DNA from: Chiridota heheva | Taxonomy: Eukaryota > Echinodermata > Holothuroidea > Apodida > Chiridotidae | DNA: 64,000 bases | Direction: 5' to 3' | Assembly: GCA_020152595.1 (NCBI GenBank) | Contig: JAIGNY010004493.1 | Coordinates: forward strand, 33,501 to 97,500 | Part shown: in pieces, positions 23,185 to 35,600 of the stretch | How the letters are laid out: each line of letters begins with the position of its first letter | How positions within the stretch are numbered: the stretch's first letter is position 1 | The notes under the pieces: model-generated | What the model was told of the DNA's origin: nothing | The model's database searches: none | The model's input: only the letters and a program-made list of their open reading frames with translations | Made by a program: the position numbers and the translations under genes

Positions 23185-23351
23185 TGATACCAACACGCTG
23201 AAAAGAAGTGAGGTTTAGTAGAGGTATTATGGACGTCAGGGCTGGGCTGGTAACTACATTTTTAAGGTCGGTTAGAAGTGTGTTAGAATCAGGTCATGTG
23301 ACCAGATTGCATATTTATAGCATGAAAGGTAAGGTATAACTCGAAGTAAAT
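23185..23351 (-). repeat. DIRS right inverted terminal repeat
   Basis: Its reverse complement starts ATATTTACTTCGAGTTATAC and continues through CACATGACCTGATTCTAAC, matching the left terminus at 14919-15083. Confidence 0.88.
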
Positions 23352-23870
23352 ATAAGCTTTAAAAGTAGAAGATAATCAAAAATTAATGTAAAAATAAGGA
23401 ATGACCCCAAAAACCTTCCAAGAAGATGAAATGAAGAGTTAAAATCTCCAGGTTAAGTCACATGACAGCATAGCAAGGTTTAATGTCCCGAAAGCATCCA
23501 GTGCTGGACATTATATCAAGACAGCCACGGCCTTTGATAACTAGTTGTGAACTCACTGATTGCAGACCCACCTGCTATTTCACAGGTAGAAACTCATAGC
23601 TATCACACACAGGATTATGCAAATAAGCCACTGCAGCATGCACTATTTTCATTGGTTGATTCATTCTGCTATCCTAACGACACATCTAATGACATCATTA
23701 CAACAAATCCAACGATTGATCCCCAAGTCGCTAACCTTCCATTGCCACTAAAAAAAAAGAAAATCAGGTAAAATTCATCCAAAAAGAGTCAAAGAAAACA
23801 TTTCTAAGTCCTCTAAAAGTTTCACTTTCTTGTTCTTCTTATTCAGTATTTATTTGTCACTTATTCTAGG
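23352..23870. other. No gene recognised
   Basis: Moderately AT-rich sequence with one short plus-strand frame near 23550-23770 and no recognisable domain. Confidence 0.4.
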
Positions 23871-23871
23871 A

Positions 23872-24432
23872 TTAAAAAGATTCGTTCAGTGGTCCATCTT
23901 ATCTGAAAGAAGACTTCAATAGAAACACAATAGTGAAGAAAGCATTCAAAAATCTTGCTCCGTTCAGGAGATATTCAAGTTTAAATTTCTGTCTTATCTG
24001 TGTAGAAATGACTGGTGTAGTAAGCCTACTATGAAGTTTGGTGCCTTTATCCTCACATTCTTAACAATTGTTAATGTATTTAAGACAATTTATTTACCTT
24101 TTTAACTATTTGAATTATTTTCCCCCACACTTTCTTCAGGCGGTAAAATACAATTACCCTCATAAGATTCTGTTTGCCTACTTTCCTGACATATCGGATG
24201 GTTTTTTAAGCCACAAAATCACAGGGCAGAATATGATAGAATACATTAAGACTTTTGGGAATGTGAGGCTATGTTACAACTAGTCTGATTTCAGTCATAT
24301 CTACACAAATTACACCTAACTTTAAACTTAAATATCTCCTGAATAGAATAAGATTTTTGAATGCTTTCTTCACCATTTTGATTCTTTTGAAGTCCTCTTT
24401 GATATAAGATGGTCTACTGGACTAATCCTTTA
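23872..24432. mobile_element. Long-TIR MITE (family M1), copy 1
   Basis: The ends are inverted copies of each other over about 130 bp: AAGCATTCAAAAATCTTGCTC near the left faces AAGATTTTTGAATGCTTTCT near the right. The outer end reads GACTAATCCTTTAA. Closest relatives are 28573-29133, 34725-35216 and 44955-45110. No transposase, so non-autonomous. Confidence 0.88.
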
Positions 24433-25846
24433 AAAGAAAATAGAAAAGTTGTTTTAGGTGAGGATACCAAATTGCTAAATTGTAAAGGTAACTTGATACT
24501 CAAGTTTAATATCCAACAATAGATATACACATGAAATCAATAGGGTTGTACCCAACTATTTTGTCAATCCAATACTATGACGGTTAGCACTAACATGGGC
24601 CCATCCAATGTTTTACACTTAACTTGCCTCTGCAGCCCTGGGTTAATCATGACAAGCACTTGGACAATCCAGCATCATGCTACAACATCTTTGTTGAACG
24701 TACTGACAAACACACACATAAATGTATAAAGAGGCTGGACAAAGGAGGGCCAATTAAGAGCCAGAGTTAGGACACCAAAAAGAGTAAACTTGAGACATGC
24801 AAAGACCAAAAGGTGGCATATAATATCATCCATTTTGGACCAAGATAGGGAGGTTATTGTTTTAATTCGAAGTGTGTTTAGATGGTATAAGCCCTCCAAA
24901 AAAACATACCACCTAGACACTTCATGCTTTCAACTTTTCAAAAACAAACTCAAATACATACCCAGGTTATAGGTTTTGTTTCTGGTAAGTTGAACCAGGC
25001 CAATTTGACAAGAGAATCTATTTTAAAAGTGGATGTTTAAAGCAATCCTTGTCTCAGAAACCAATATAAACGCAGCAACAGTGTTGCATATACTGCACAC
25101 TTTTTAAAGATATAATGTTCATATACAAAATAAAATTTAAAAGGTTGTACAGCTTTAAAATGTTCAGTACGACTGTCACAATATGGGTAAATAGTGGACA
25201 AAAAAATCACAATATATCACCATACGCGATAGAGATGTAATAATTATTCATTTTTAAACTACTTGGGTTTTCAGAATGCAGATCTAAATATTTTCATAAA
25301 ATGTACATCTAAGGAACGGAAACATAAAAGCATCATTCATTTGAAATGTTACTGAAATTCTGTCTCACAAATCTTTGCTATAATATGCATTTTTTATGTA
25401 AGAAATGGCATATCAGGATAATGTAGGTTGTTGAGTACTTTTGATATCATGGAGAAAGCAATATCACGATATCCCGATAATCAACAAATTGTAAAGGCTG
25501 TGGGAGCACCCTTTCCAACCATTTTTCTGTTTCTTACTATTACAAATTTGCTTTAAATGACATGATTAATATTTTGACAGGGAGTGGTAGAAAATGGTTG
25601 GGAGCAGGTTTGTAATTTCTGGGGTGATGGGGAACTTGTTCTGGAAGAATTGTTGAAAATACATAAGAGTGTGAAAAACACTGTCCCCTTACTTCATTGA
25701 ATGAAAAGTAGTGTTCAAGTTCCCCCTCCCTCCATTCCCCTTCAACCCTTCCCTTCTTCACCCTGCACCACAATCTGTGAAGGAAAATTACGCCCTGGTT
25801 GAGACAATGAATAAAAAGAAGGACTTAAAGTTTTGCAATACTGTAC
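24433..25846. other. Intronic sequence without recognised features
   Basis: This lies just downstream of SLC39A11 exon 8. I looked on the minus strand for the short last exon (family ending GFVVMMSLDVGLG-like) and did not find it here. AT-rich, no array. Confidence 0.45.
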
Positions 25847-26005
25847 CTTGTTTGAGCCTCGGGTATGATGTCATCCATGACAACATAGACCATGGCACCC
25901 GCAGCAAAGGCGAGAGCATAAGGTAGGATAGGTTCTGCGATCACAACGGCCACAGCACCAAACACACCAGCAAATGGTTCAACCATGCCGCTCAGCTGAC
26001 CGTAC
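25847..26005 (-). CDS. SLC39A11: SLC39A11 exon 8
   Basis: Begins after TTTTGCAG with the last base of the Trp codon and encodes [16 protein letters not shown] through [15 protein letters not shown]. It ends at a phase-2 donor, AG|GTACAG. It covers TM6 and TM7. Confidence 0.95.
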
Positions 26006-29000
26006 CTGCAAAATCAACAGGATATAACAGAATACTCCCATGAATTGTCATTTATATGATAGAGGACTACTAACAAAAAACATTCGTCAAAAAAATTTAT
26101 TTTGTTTACAAGTAATTACATTTCAAAGGCTTGAAAAATGACCAGTGCAATATACACTGTGATGTCGTACTTGCAGACCATATAATACATAAGAATATAA
26201 TAATATAATATATTTCTGTAAAAAATATATGTATAGTTTTCTTTTATTTAGGGTGTATTATTAGGTATATGAGCACATGGGAAAAACATGTTTTTGTACA
26301 AAGTGTATGTTATACCCCATTTGGTGAAAATTTTGAAATGTAAAAGCTGCTAAATGGAATAAGATATCATTACAAAAATAGGCCACTTCACCAGAGGTTG
26401 AAAAAAAACCTACGGTTCGAGCGGTTATAGCCGCAGGGAAAACTGGAATTCGGGAAGAATTGTTTTTTTTAATTAAAAAATAAATAATGAAAAAATTTTG
26501 GGGGGTAAAAATGTGATCTGAAAACATTTCCTGTGTAATTGTGCAATATATAGTCTATTACATTTCAAAACATGTACTGTATTTACTACATTACTTACTA
26601 TTTACTAATATAATTTTTGTCACGATTTTCCGTGGGAAGATTTTCGACACCTTTATTCAGAACCGTGGGAAATCGTATAACTCTATGCTTAACTTACCAG
26701 AAGCTTCTCCATGTTGAAAACCCAGACCCTCGGAGAGGTAAACTTACAGCAAGACCTTCCGGAAAATTTTGTATGCCTATGCCAATGGCTAAATTTCTAG
26801 AGGGAGAGAAAAGTAGCTTGCTTTAATCTGAATAGTTGTGAATCAGAGATCCTGAGAGACAAAGAATAAAAATCTATGGACAAGTAGTAATAGCTTGAGC
26901 TTAATTAGAAGAAAATATGCTATTAACCATGAAAATATGCTATAAACCATGAACATATGCTTTTAACCATGAAAATATGCTATAAACCATGAACATATGC
27001 TTATAAACCATGAAAATATGCTATAAACCATAAAAATAGACTACAAACCATGCAAATAGGCTATAAACCATGAAATATGCTATAAATCATGAAAATAGGC
27101 TACAAACCATGAAAATAAGCTATAAACCATGAAAATAGGCTACAAACCATGAAAATAGGCAACTAACCATGAACATAGGCTATAAACCATGAAAATGGGC
27201 TACATGATAAACCATGAAAATATGCTTCAAACCAAGAAAATAGGCTATTAACCACGAAAATATGCTATACACCATGAAAATAGGCTATAAACCATTAAAA
27301 TAGGCTGCAAACCATGAAAATATGCTACAAACTACAACAATATTCTATAAGCCATGAAAATAGGCAATAAACCATGAACATATGCTATAAACCATTAAAA
27401 TATGATAAACCATGAAAATATGCTACACACCATGAAATTAGGCTATAAACCATTGAAAATATGCTACAAACCATGAAAATAGGCTATAAACCATGAAAAT
27501 GGGCTATAAACCATGAAAATAGGCTATAAACCATGAAAATGGGCTATAAACCATGAAAATATGTTACAAACCATGAAAATAGGCTATAAACCATGAAAAT
27601 AGGCTCTAAACCATGAAAATAGGCTATAAACCATGAAAATAGGCTTATAAACCATTAAAATAGGCTGCAAACCATGAAAATATGCTACAAACTACAACAA
27701 TATTCTATAAGCCATGAAAATAGGCAATAAACCATGAACATATGCTATAAACCATTAAAATATGCCATAAACCATGAAAATATGCTACACACCATGGAAA
27801 TAGGCTATAAACCATTAAAATAGGCTATAAACCATGAAAATATGCTACAAACCACAACAATATGCTATAAACCATGAAAATAGGCTATAAACCATGTACA
27901 TATGCTATAAACCATGTCTTAAACCATAAAAATAGGCTATAAACCATGAAAATATGCTATCACATGAGATGTACCTCCGCTTTCCATTTAGTATGCACTG
28001 CAACCGCCAATTTTGGCCAAAATTGACGGTTGGGCATATTATTTAATGCACCTATGATAGCATACTGAAAGGAAAGGGCTTGCACACTTAATGAAACCAC
28101 GAAAATATGCTATACACCATGAAAATATGCTAAAAACCATGAAAATATGCTCTAAACCATGAAAATAGCACAAACAAATCATCAAAACCTACTACAAATT
28201 GGCCATTTTACAGCATTTTGAATTTTACAGCTTTATTATAATCACAACATTATTTATCACAAGAAAACGTATTAATTTCCTTATGTTAACCTATTGGTTT
28301 TCAATTCTTCACCATCGTTCTTTGAATGGGAACAATTGAATATGACAAAAAGATTCTGAGCGTCCATCACACCCTCTTTTATTTATATAATTTTAAAGAT
28401 TTATTCTAAAGATTTTGAACTGTCCTCTTGCATACGTCACAACTTTTGTATTCATTAAAAATTCTTCAAACTTTGATTAGCCATCAGTCGGAAACTACAG
28501 GTGCTGCTTTCGTAATTTCAATTCACGACCTTTCTTGTGAATATAAAATCTTTACCTTGTCCATACACCTTTAAAGGATTAGTATAGGGTCAAGTTTATA
28601 CGAAAAAAGACTTCAAAAGAAACAAAATGGTACAGAAAGCATTCAAAAATCTTATTCCGTTAAGGAGATGTTTAAGTTTAAAGTTTGGTTTCATTGTGTA
28701 GAAACGACTGAAATCAGACTAGTTTTGATGTCACTACCTCTGATTTATCAAAGTCTTTATGTATTCTATCATATTTTGTCCTGTGCTTTTATGGCTTAAA
28801 AACCATTGGATATGTCAGGAAAGTAAGCAAACAGGATCTTGTAATGATAATTATAATTTACCACCTGAAAAAAGTTTGCGGGAAAAAATATTAATAGAAA
28901 AAAATCAAATTCATTTTCTTTAAAATACATCAACACTTGTTAAGAATATGAGGATAAGGGTTCCAACCTTCCATGGAAGACTTACTATACCAGTCATTTG

Positions 29001-29667
29001 TACAAATATAAGAACTTTAAACTTGAATATCTCCTTAATGGAATAAAAATTTTGAATGCTTTCTTCAGTTTTGTTTCTTTTAAAGTCCTCTTTCATATAA
29101 GATGGACTTGCATGACCCCTGAGCTAAATCCTTTATGGTAGGTAGGAAGTTTAGGTGTTTTCAAATTGCTTTCTCAAGAGATAAGGTTATATGGAGATAT
29201 GTCCACTGTCATTTGACGAACCAGTTGTGAAGCACTGGTTAATGAAGAAATTAGAATGTACTGTTTTGTTTACCTTTAAGGTTTTATAGATAGGAAAGGG
29301 AAATACTATTGAGATTAAATTGTCTTTAATCTTGTCATAGCACCTCTTCAAGGAAAGTATGGAATGCACCTGTTTGAGCCATGACTGTAAATGAGGCTGC
29401 GCAAATTATGTTTACTCTTTTGCTAGCAGTGTATATATTGGGAAGAGAAGCAGACCACGAAGTATTTTACAGTCTCCGGTGATTTCTTTCATTACAAAAT
29501 CAAACTCTATACAATAAATAAGGCATTTTACAGCTCTTACTTGTTCAAATGTCCTTTAACAGGAAAATCAACTGTTTTTTATTACCTGTTGCAAGTATTT
29601 GAAGGAGTGAGCTTATTCTGATAAGAACCTCAGCTCCTACCTCCAACTTTAAATCAAAATTTTCAAT

Positions 29668-29699
<32 letters not shown>

Positions 29700-32600
29700 A
29701 GAAGAAGAAGAAGAAGAAGAAAAAGGAGGAGGAGGAGGAGGAGGAGGAGGAGGAGGAGGAGGAGGAGGAGGAGGAGGAGGAGGAGGAGGAGGAGGAGGAG
29801 GAGGAGGAGGAGGAGGAGGAGGAGGAGGAGGAGGAGGAGGAGGAGGAGGAGGAGGAGGAGAAGGAGAAGGAGAAGGAGAAGGAGAAGGAGAAGGAGAAGA
29901 AGAAGAAGAAGGAAATGAAGAAGAAGAAAATGAAGAAGAAGAAGAAGGAGGAAGAGGAGGAGTAGAAGAAGAAGAAGAATAGTACTACGTAGTTGTTACA
30001 TAGCACCTTCCTACTCGCAAAGCGCTTTACAATGGACATTCTGGAAGCCTCGAAGCCACAGCCAAGGTATGACGCACAAACCTGTGCTATTATCCTGCTC
30101 CAACCTCCTACGCTGAGCACCATGCAAAAGAGCAGCTGGTCCCATAGTCTTAGGTATGACCTGACCGGGAAAGGAATCCGCGAACAACCAACTAATAAGT
30201 GGGTGTTGTACCAATTCAGCTAACCAGTTGGTAAGTACACAAATATTTTAAGCTGCTTTCCCTTACATGTACATATGCCATAGATTGTGTAGATACTGTA
30301 TCAAGAAATCCTCAAGCTTTCAACAGCCATGACAATTCCAAAACTGCAACTGCTATTTTCAAATTCTAAAACTTTTTGTACTTGGATTTTAATTTTCTTT
30401 TAATAAATAATCACCATATATTTTTAATCTTTTACTTCGTCTTTCAAAGTGTATTGTTTACATCTAAAAGAAATGATACTTTCTAAATAATATAAAGTTT
30501 AAACTTACTTTGCGCTTTCTAAAGTGGCTGATGGAGATTTACCTATTGCACCAAAGCCAACCCCTACTGCTAGCCCTTCTGCAAAAGAAGAATACAGAAT
30601 TTTGAACATTGCTCACACAAGCTTGAAAGCAAAGCTAACATTGGAACCAAATAATACCATGTGTTGCATTTCAAAGTCTCAAGATCAACAACTTTAAATG
30701 TGTGAAGTCTTTTAGCAGACCTGGAATAATATACGGTTCTGGCGGAAAAAAGGGAATTTGTGGGAAGAACATTTGTTTTCTTCATACAATAATGATAATA
30801 TATATTTTTTTGTTGTTAAAGATTTCTCAAGTAAACAACAGCATATATGGTAAATATGTGCTCCAAAAAAGTCCCCCATGTAATTATGCAATGAATAGTA
30901 CACTGAATTGCAAAAGAGGGAAGCATATCAAGATTGATTTATTACATTAGTATCATTTCTGTTAAATGTGGGAAGATTTTTACACCTTTATTCAGAAACA
31001 AGGGAAATTTTACAAATAATTCCAACTCTCTATTTTGGTTTCCAAATGGATTAAAAATAGTTTTTATGATCAGAATTTGACACTAAGAAACATTTTGTGA
31101 ACATTTAAAAAAAAAAAAAAAGGAAGAAATTTAAAGTATTACGTTTTTTTTAAATGGTAATGAAGGACAAGGACTTGAGGACACGTAATGGTTAAGGCTG
31201 CATTGCCTGCAACAAGATGGACAAAATCTGGAGGAGCCGCCTACCAAACAGCATCACGCTTGAACTCTTCACAGCGACAATCGAAACAATACTGTTGTAT
31301 GGTTCAGAAACATGAACACTTAAAGCAAGAGAGATCAAATGGCTAGATGGATGTTACACAAATCTGCAGAGTAGAGAGTCCAGAACATCTTATGGAGGCA
31401 GCACTACACTCTGCAACAAATATATGGCAAGCTCTCCCTTATGTCCATCCGTCTCGCACAACGAAGAGCTCAGTTTGCTGGCCACTCACACTGCACCAAA
31501 GGAGAACTCCTATCTGAATCTCGTCTTGTGGAAGCCCTCACACAGCTTGAACTGAAATACCCGCATATGAATTCAAGAGACACTGAAATCAAGGTAGATC
31601 TCCATGTGGCTTTGGCCTATCATGAAGTCTGGAAACAAGTTGTGAAGAACATTCTGGCCAAGGCTGCAAGATGATGATATCAAAAATCTCCTTAACTGAA
31701 CCCTTTTGAGCGGCGTTTAAAGGTTTTGTGCACTTTTGCATAGATGGATTTCTAAGCCACTCAAATTTTAGAGTCGAAATTCCAAGAATAATTGCCAGAC
31801 CTTTGTTCATGAGTACATTAAAGTGTTTCTATTCAGGACCACTTTATTTTTTTTAATGGGCTGCCCTGGGCTAGCAAGTGGGCCACAGAGAATTGCCAGT
31901 CTCTCAAGAATACTCTATAATGCTGTTTCTAAGCATATGAGTATGAAAAAGGACTTTACACACTTCTCAAACATTATCCTCACAATAGATTTTTGGTATG
32001 TTATTCTACAGTAAATTCTGCTTCCAATGAGACCAAAACCTCTCCCATTTTGTTCAGGGTTGAGCCCATTTTTTGCCCTCAAATATATAGACCTATATCT
32101 TACCTGGAATGTTGTGAATTGTTATAGCTACTATTAACAAAAGAATCCTCTTCCACGTGATTTGACGTTGATTAGATTGTTCTTGATCCTGCGTGACTAA
32201 CAATTCAGATCTTCCATTCTGTAAAAGTACATTAGATGTTGTAAGCCTTTTTCTTGCACTGTCATATGTGTGCCCTGAAAGAAATAAACAAGAGGCCCAT
32301 TTTATTTAAAGATCTACGGACAAATATCAATAACTTGAATTTATTTAGAAGAAAATATGCTACAATGAAAATAGTAAAATATGTCATCTATCAAAAAAAA
32401 TTAAAACATTAACCATTTCACAGCATTTTGAATAAATTCTGTAAATTTTATTTAAATTTTGTGATATCACAACACCAAACCTATGAATTTTGTGTTTATA
32501 TTTAAAGATTAATGTTGAGGCCGAGTGTTTATATGCGTATTTAATGCACGGGGCAAAGGACTTTGGCCAGAGTGGATTGACCCGAATTTAGGAGGGTCTT

Positions 32601-35600
32601 TCGCAAGTGCAAAGTCCTTTGAACCGTGCATTGCATACGCATATAAACATGATACCAAAACATTCATCTTTTTATGATTTTTTTGTTAGATTGTTTAAAA
32701 TGCATAAAAACAACAAAAAAGAATGAAAATGAGAAAATTTTACATTCAATGTACTTTTACAGAATGGAGGATCTGCAATGTTTGACACGCAGGATCAAAT
32801 ACAATTTTTTTGCTTTGTTAAGAAATTCACCTATTGTAAAATATGCACTAAACCAAATACTCAACGTCGTGCATTATGGAGATTTAATGCACAAGTCATG
32901 ACAATGAAATTTTATTAACACATTTAATGCACAAGGCAAAAGACCAGAGTGAAATGGCGCAATTTCAATATTTTTTAAAGATTTGCTTTTTTCTCCATAC
33001 ATTAAAATTTGTGCATAAATAAAAAAAAAAACATACACAAAATAATATCAAAACATGATTAGGCCATTTTTAAACGTGAGTGACACAACATTCAGAGACT
33101 CGTAAGTGCCCAGATCTTTCCACACAGAAATAACTTTTGGATCATGAATAGCAGTTTATGATGAACTTGGGACAGATATTAATCACTATCACTTGGATGT
33201 CTATATGCTATTGATTGTCTTACTTAATTGGGTGCGTGAGTGACACAACAATTGTTGGACATGGGTTTGTGACTTTGATCCATTATGATAAGATTCGTGC
33301 CAAACCAACTGTACAAGAAACGTATCACGAATAGGGCATTTACCTTGACAGTCAACCCATCTAAGCTTGGTTTGATTATCAAAAAAGTTCCGCCCTTACA
33401 AAAATAATTTTACTTACTTTGTTGTGGGCGACACAACATAATAATTGTGGGTGACACAACATAATAATTGTAGGTGACACGACAAGTGCAAATCTATAAT
33501 TTTTTATTCCTACACCGCAAGTTTTTGTGAAAATGGTATAATCAACACATAGCATATTGCAACAAGCTTTAAACACCGAACACTTTGAGGGGATTTCCAG
33601 AGATAAGAAGGATATATTCTATCAACAAATAACACTCCAAGTTACATCAGTATCTTAACGAACGAAATCCATATTTCCATGCATAATTGCACTTTTTAAC
33701 ATCTAATTTTACTGTCATCAGATCCTTATTGTTCAACGCAGGAAAATACAATTCAATTGATAATAAGAGAAAAAATAGGTTCCAAGTATTCTAGTTTCAA
33801 AAATAGGGATGCTTCTTGCAATTTTTCAACTTTTCTTTTATGTCCACTTATGTTTAAAATGGCCATTATAGACCTTGAAAGAATTAGTATTTACTTTGAA
33901 GAGCAGCTTCTGCATCATCTTCTGAATCCCCAGGACTGTAAACTTCATCCAGGTCACCATGCATCTTTGGTGCCAGAGATAAAGCTGGATTTGTAGAAAT
34001 GTTCTGGGGAAACAAACAAGCAAAATCAATCAAACAAAAACAAATATACATGAAAAGTGCAAGACATTATTAAAAAATATATGTGTAAAGAGAAAGACAT
34101 TTTTACAAACATATATGTGTATTTCACTGACGTGCCTCGTAATTGTGGGTAGGATCATGTTTAAATATACCAGTGTTCACAATAAAGTGCAGAATTGCGG
34201 GATTTCTGCACATATTTTCGAATTCCCGCTCAAAAATAATTGGAAGGAAAGGAAATTCCCCAAAAAGAATTGACAGAAAAAATGCCAAACTTGCCATTTT
34301 TCAGCCAATTTTGGCCTTTTTGGGGGGAGTCTTTTTGACCTAAATTTTCTTGGTATGTTTGGCCTTTTGTTTGATTCTAATAAGAAATCTCCCCCATTTT
34401 TTTTTTATTCACCCCTTTTTTTTTTTACCTCCCCCTTAAATTACACAAGGGGGAAAAATCACCCCCAAATTTTGAACACTTCTGTGAACACTGAATTATA
34501 CATGGGGCAGATGGAATATCTATGGGACTGTTGAGGCAACAATAGCTAAACTGCTTCAAAGTCTATTAAATCAGGGAAGTGCAATTTTAGAAGAAAAACA
34601 AAAATGGCACTTCCCTGATTAAATGACCAATCAGCCATCTTTATTTCCTTGTGTAGTTCCTTTCATTCATAATCAATTGCACTGATTGTTTGAAGAAGAG
34701 CAGCACATTCTGACAGGGAGTTTTAAAGAATTAGTTTAGGGGTCAAGTAAGTTTAAAGCTCTGTCTTATCTGTGTAGAAATGACTGGTGTAGTATAGTCT
34801 ATATGGAAAGTTGGTGTCTTCATCTTCACATTCTTAACAATTGTTAATGTATTCTAAAGAAAGTTTATTTTAATGTTTCCCTATTTGAATCATGTTTTCC
34901 TCTAACTTTCTTCAGGTGGTATATCATAAATACTCTTCCTAGATTCAGTTTTAGTACTTTTTTGACGTATCCCATGGTTTTTAAGCCACAAAATCGCAGG
35001 ACAAAGTATGATGGAATACATAAAGACTGAGGAATCTGAGATTATGCCATCACAACTAGTCTGAATTCAATCGTTTCTACACAAATGATACCAAGCTTTA
35101 AAGTTAGATATCTCCTTAACGGAATAAGACTTCTGAATGCTTTCTTCATTATTTTGTTTCTTTTGCATTCCTCTTTCATATAAGATAGACTTGTTTGACC
35201 CCTGAACTAATCCTTTAACAATACCAAATTCAAAAACCATACCCTTATCAAAAATTAGCTGGAACAGATATTCTGATCAATTTTAAAACTGAAATTTACT
35301 TGGAATATTCTTGTGAAATTTCATTTTCATTTATATGATAAAACCATGTTAACATCTTACTCCGTTTTGGAATTAGTGTTTCCAAGATGTCACCAGTGTG
35401 TTGAAAAGTCACCTTGCAGTGTAAAACGTGATGTCTTAATTACAGATCCAAGATAATTTTGTAAGTATTTCTTTGAAATTAATTGCCTCTTTTTAAATAA
35501 CTAGAAACATTTTTGGTTTAATTATGAGATGGCATAAAGCATGCAGTTTACAAGAACATGTTTTGCACATCTGCTCATGTGCCTCACACCCTAACTTTAA

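Larger units (their letters stand above)
14895..23351 (-). mobile_element. DIRS-like tyrosine-recombinase retrotransposon, decayed
   Basis: An element of about 8.45 kb with inverted terminal repeats (14919-15083 and 23185-23351). The minus strand carries, in order, a Cys-rich Gag start, further Gag, reverse transcriptase, RNase H and tyrosine recombinase remnants. This order, the inverted rather than direct ends and the lack of a visible target duplication fit the DIRS1 group, which integrates as a circle through a tyrosine recombinase instead of an integrase. An internal inverted/direct copy of the terminus at 15108-15215 may be the internal complementary region. Every coding part is frameshifted. 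A 909-bp tandem duplication covers the Gag start. Its GC content is clearly higher than its surroundings. Confidence 0.88.
26866..28578 (+). mobile_element. Minisatellite-bearing element (family R2), copy B
   Basis: The left end ATCTATGGACAAGTAGTAAT and right end TTGTCCATACACCTTTAA form short inverted repeats. The interior is a 20-bp minisatellite of more than 1 kb. The flanks match copy A (13910-14690, inverted) and the small copy C (32308-32510). It lies in SLC39A11 intron 6 and abuts a long-TIR MITE at 28573. Confidence 0.72.

Noticed and set aside
24590..24920. Candidate last exon of SLC39A11 near 24.6-24.9 kb on the minus strand
   Set aside because: The frame does not resemble the conserved last helix, and no acceptor fits the phase of exon 8.
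26921..28172. CRISPR-like array
   Set aside because: The 20-bp units are contiguous, without unique spacers, and the DNA is from an animal.
29545..30123. Poly-Ser/Phe or poly-Glu/Lys frames
   Set aside because: They are translations of the GAA/GGA tract.
31441..31674. Independent small gene at 31441-31674
   Set aside because: Its QRRxxFAGH pattern and the preceding LLYGSET segment show it is the end of a LINE protein.
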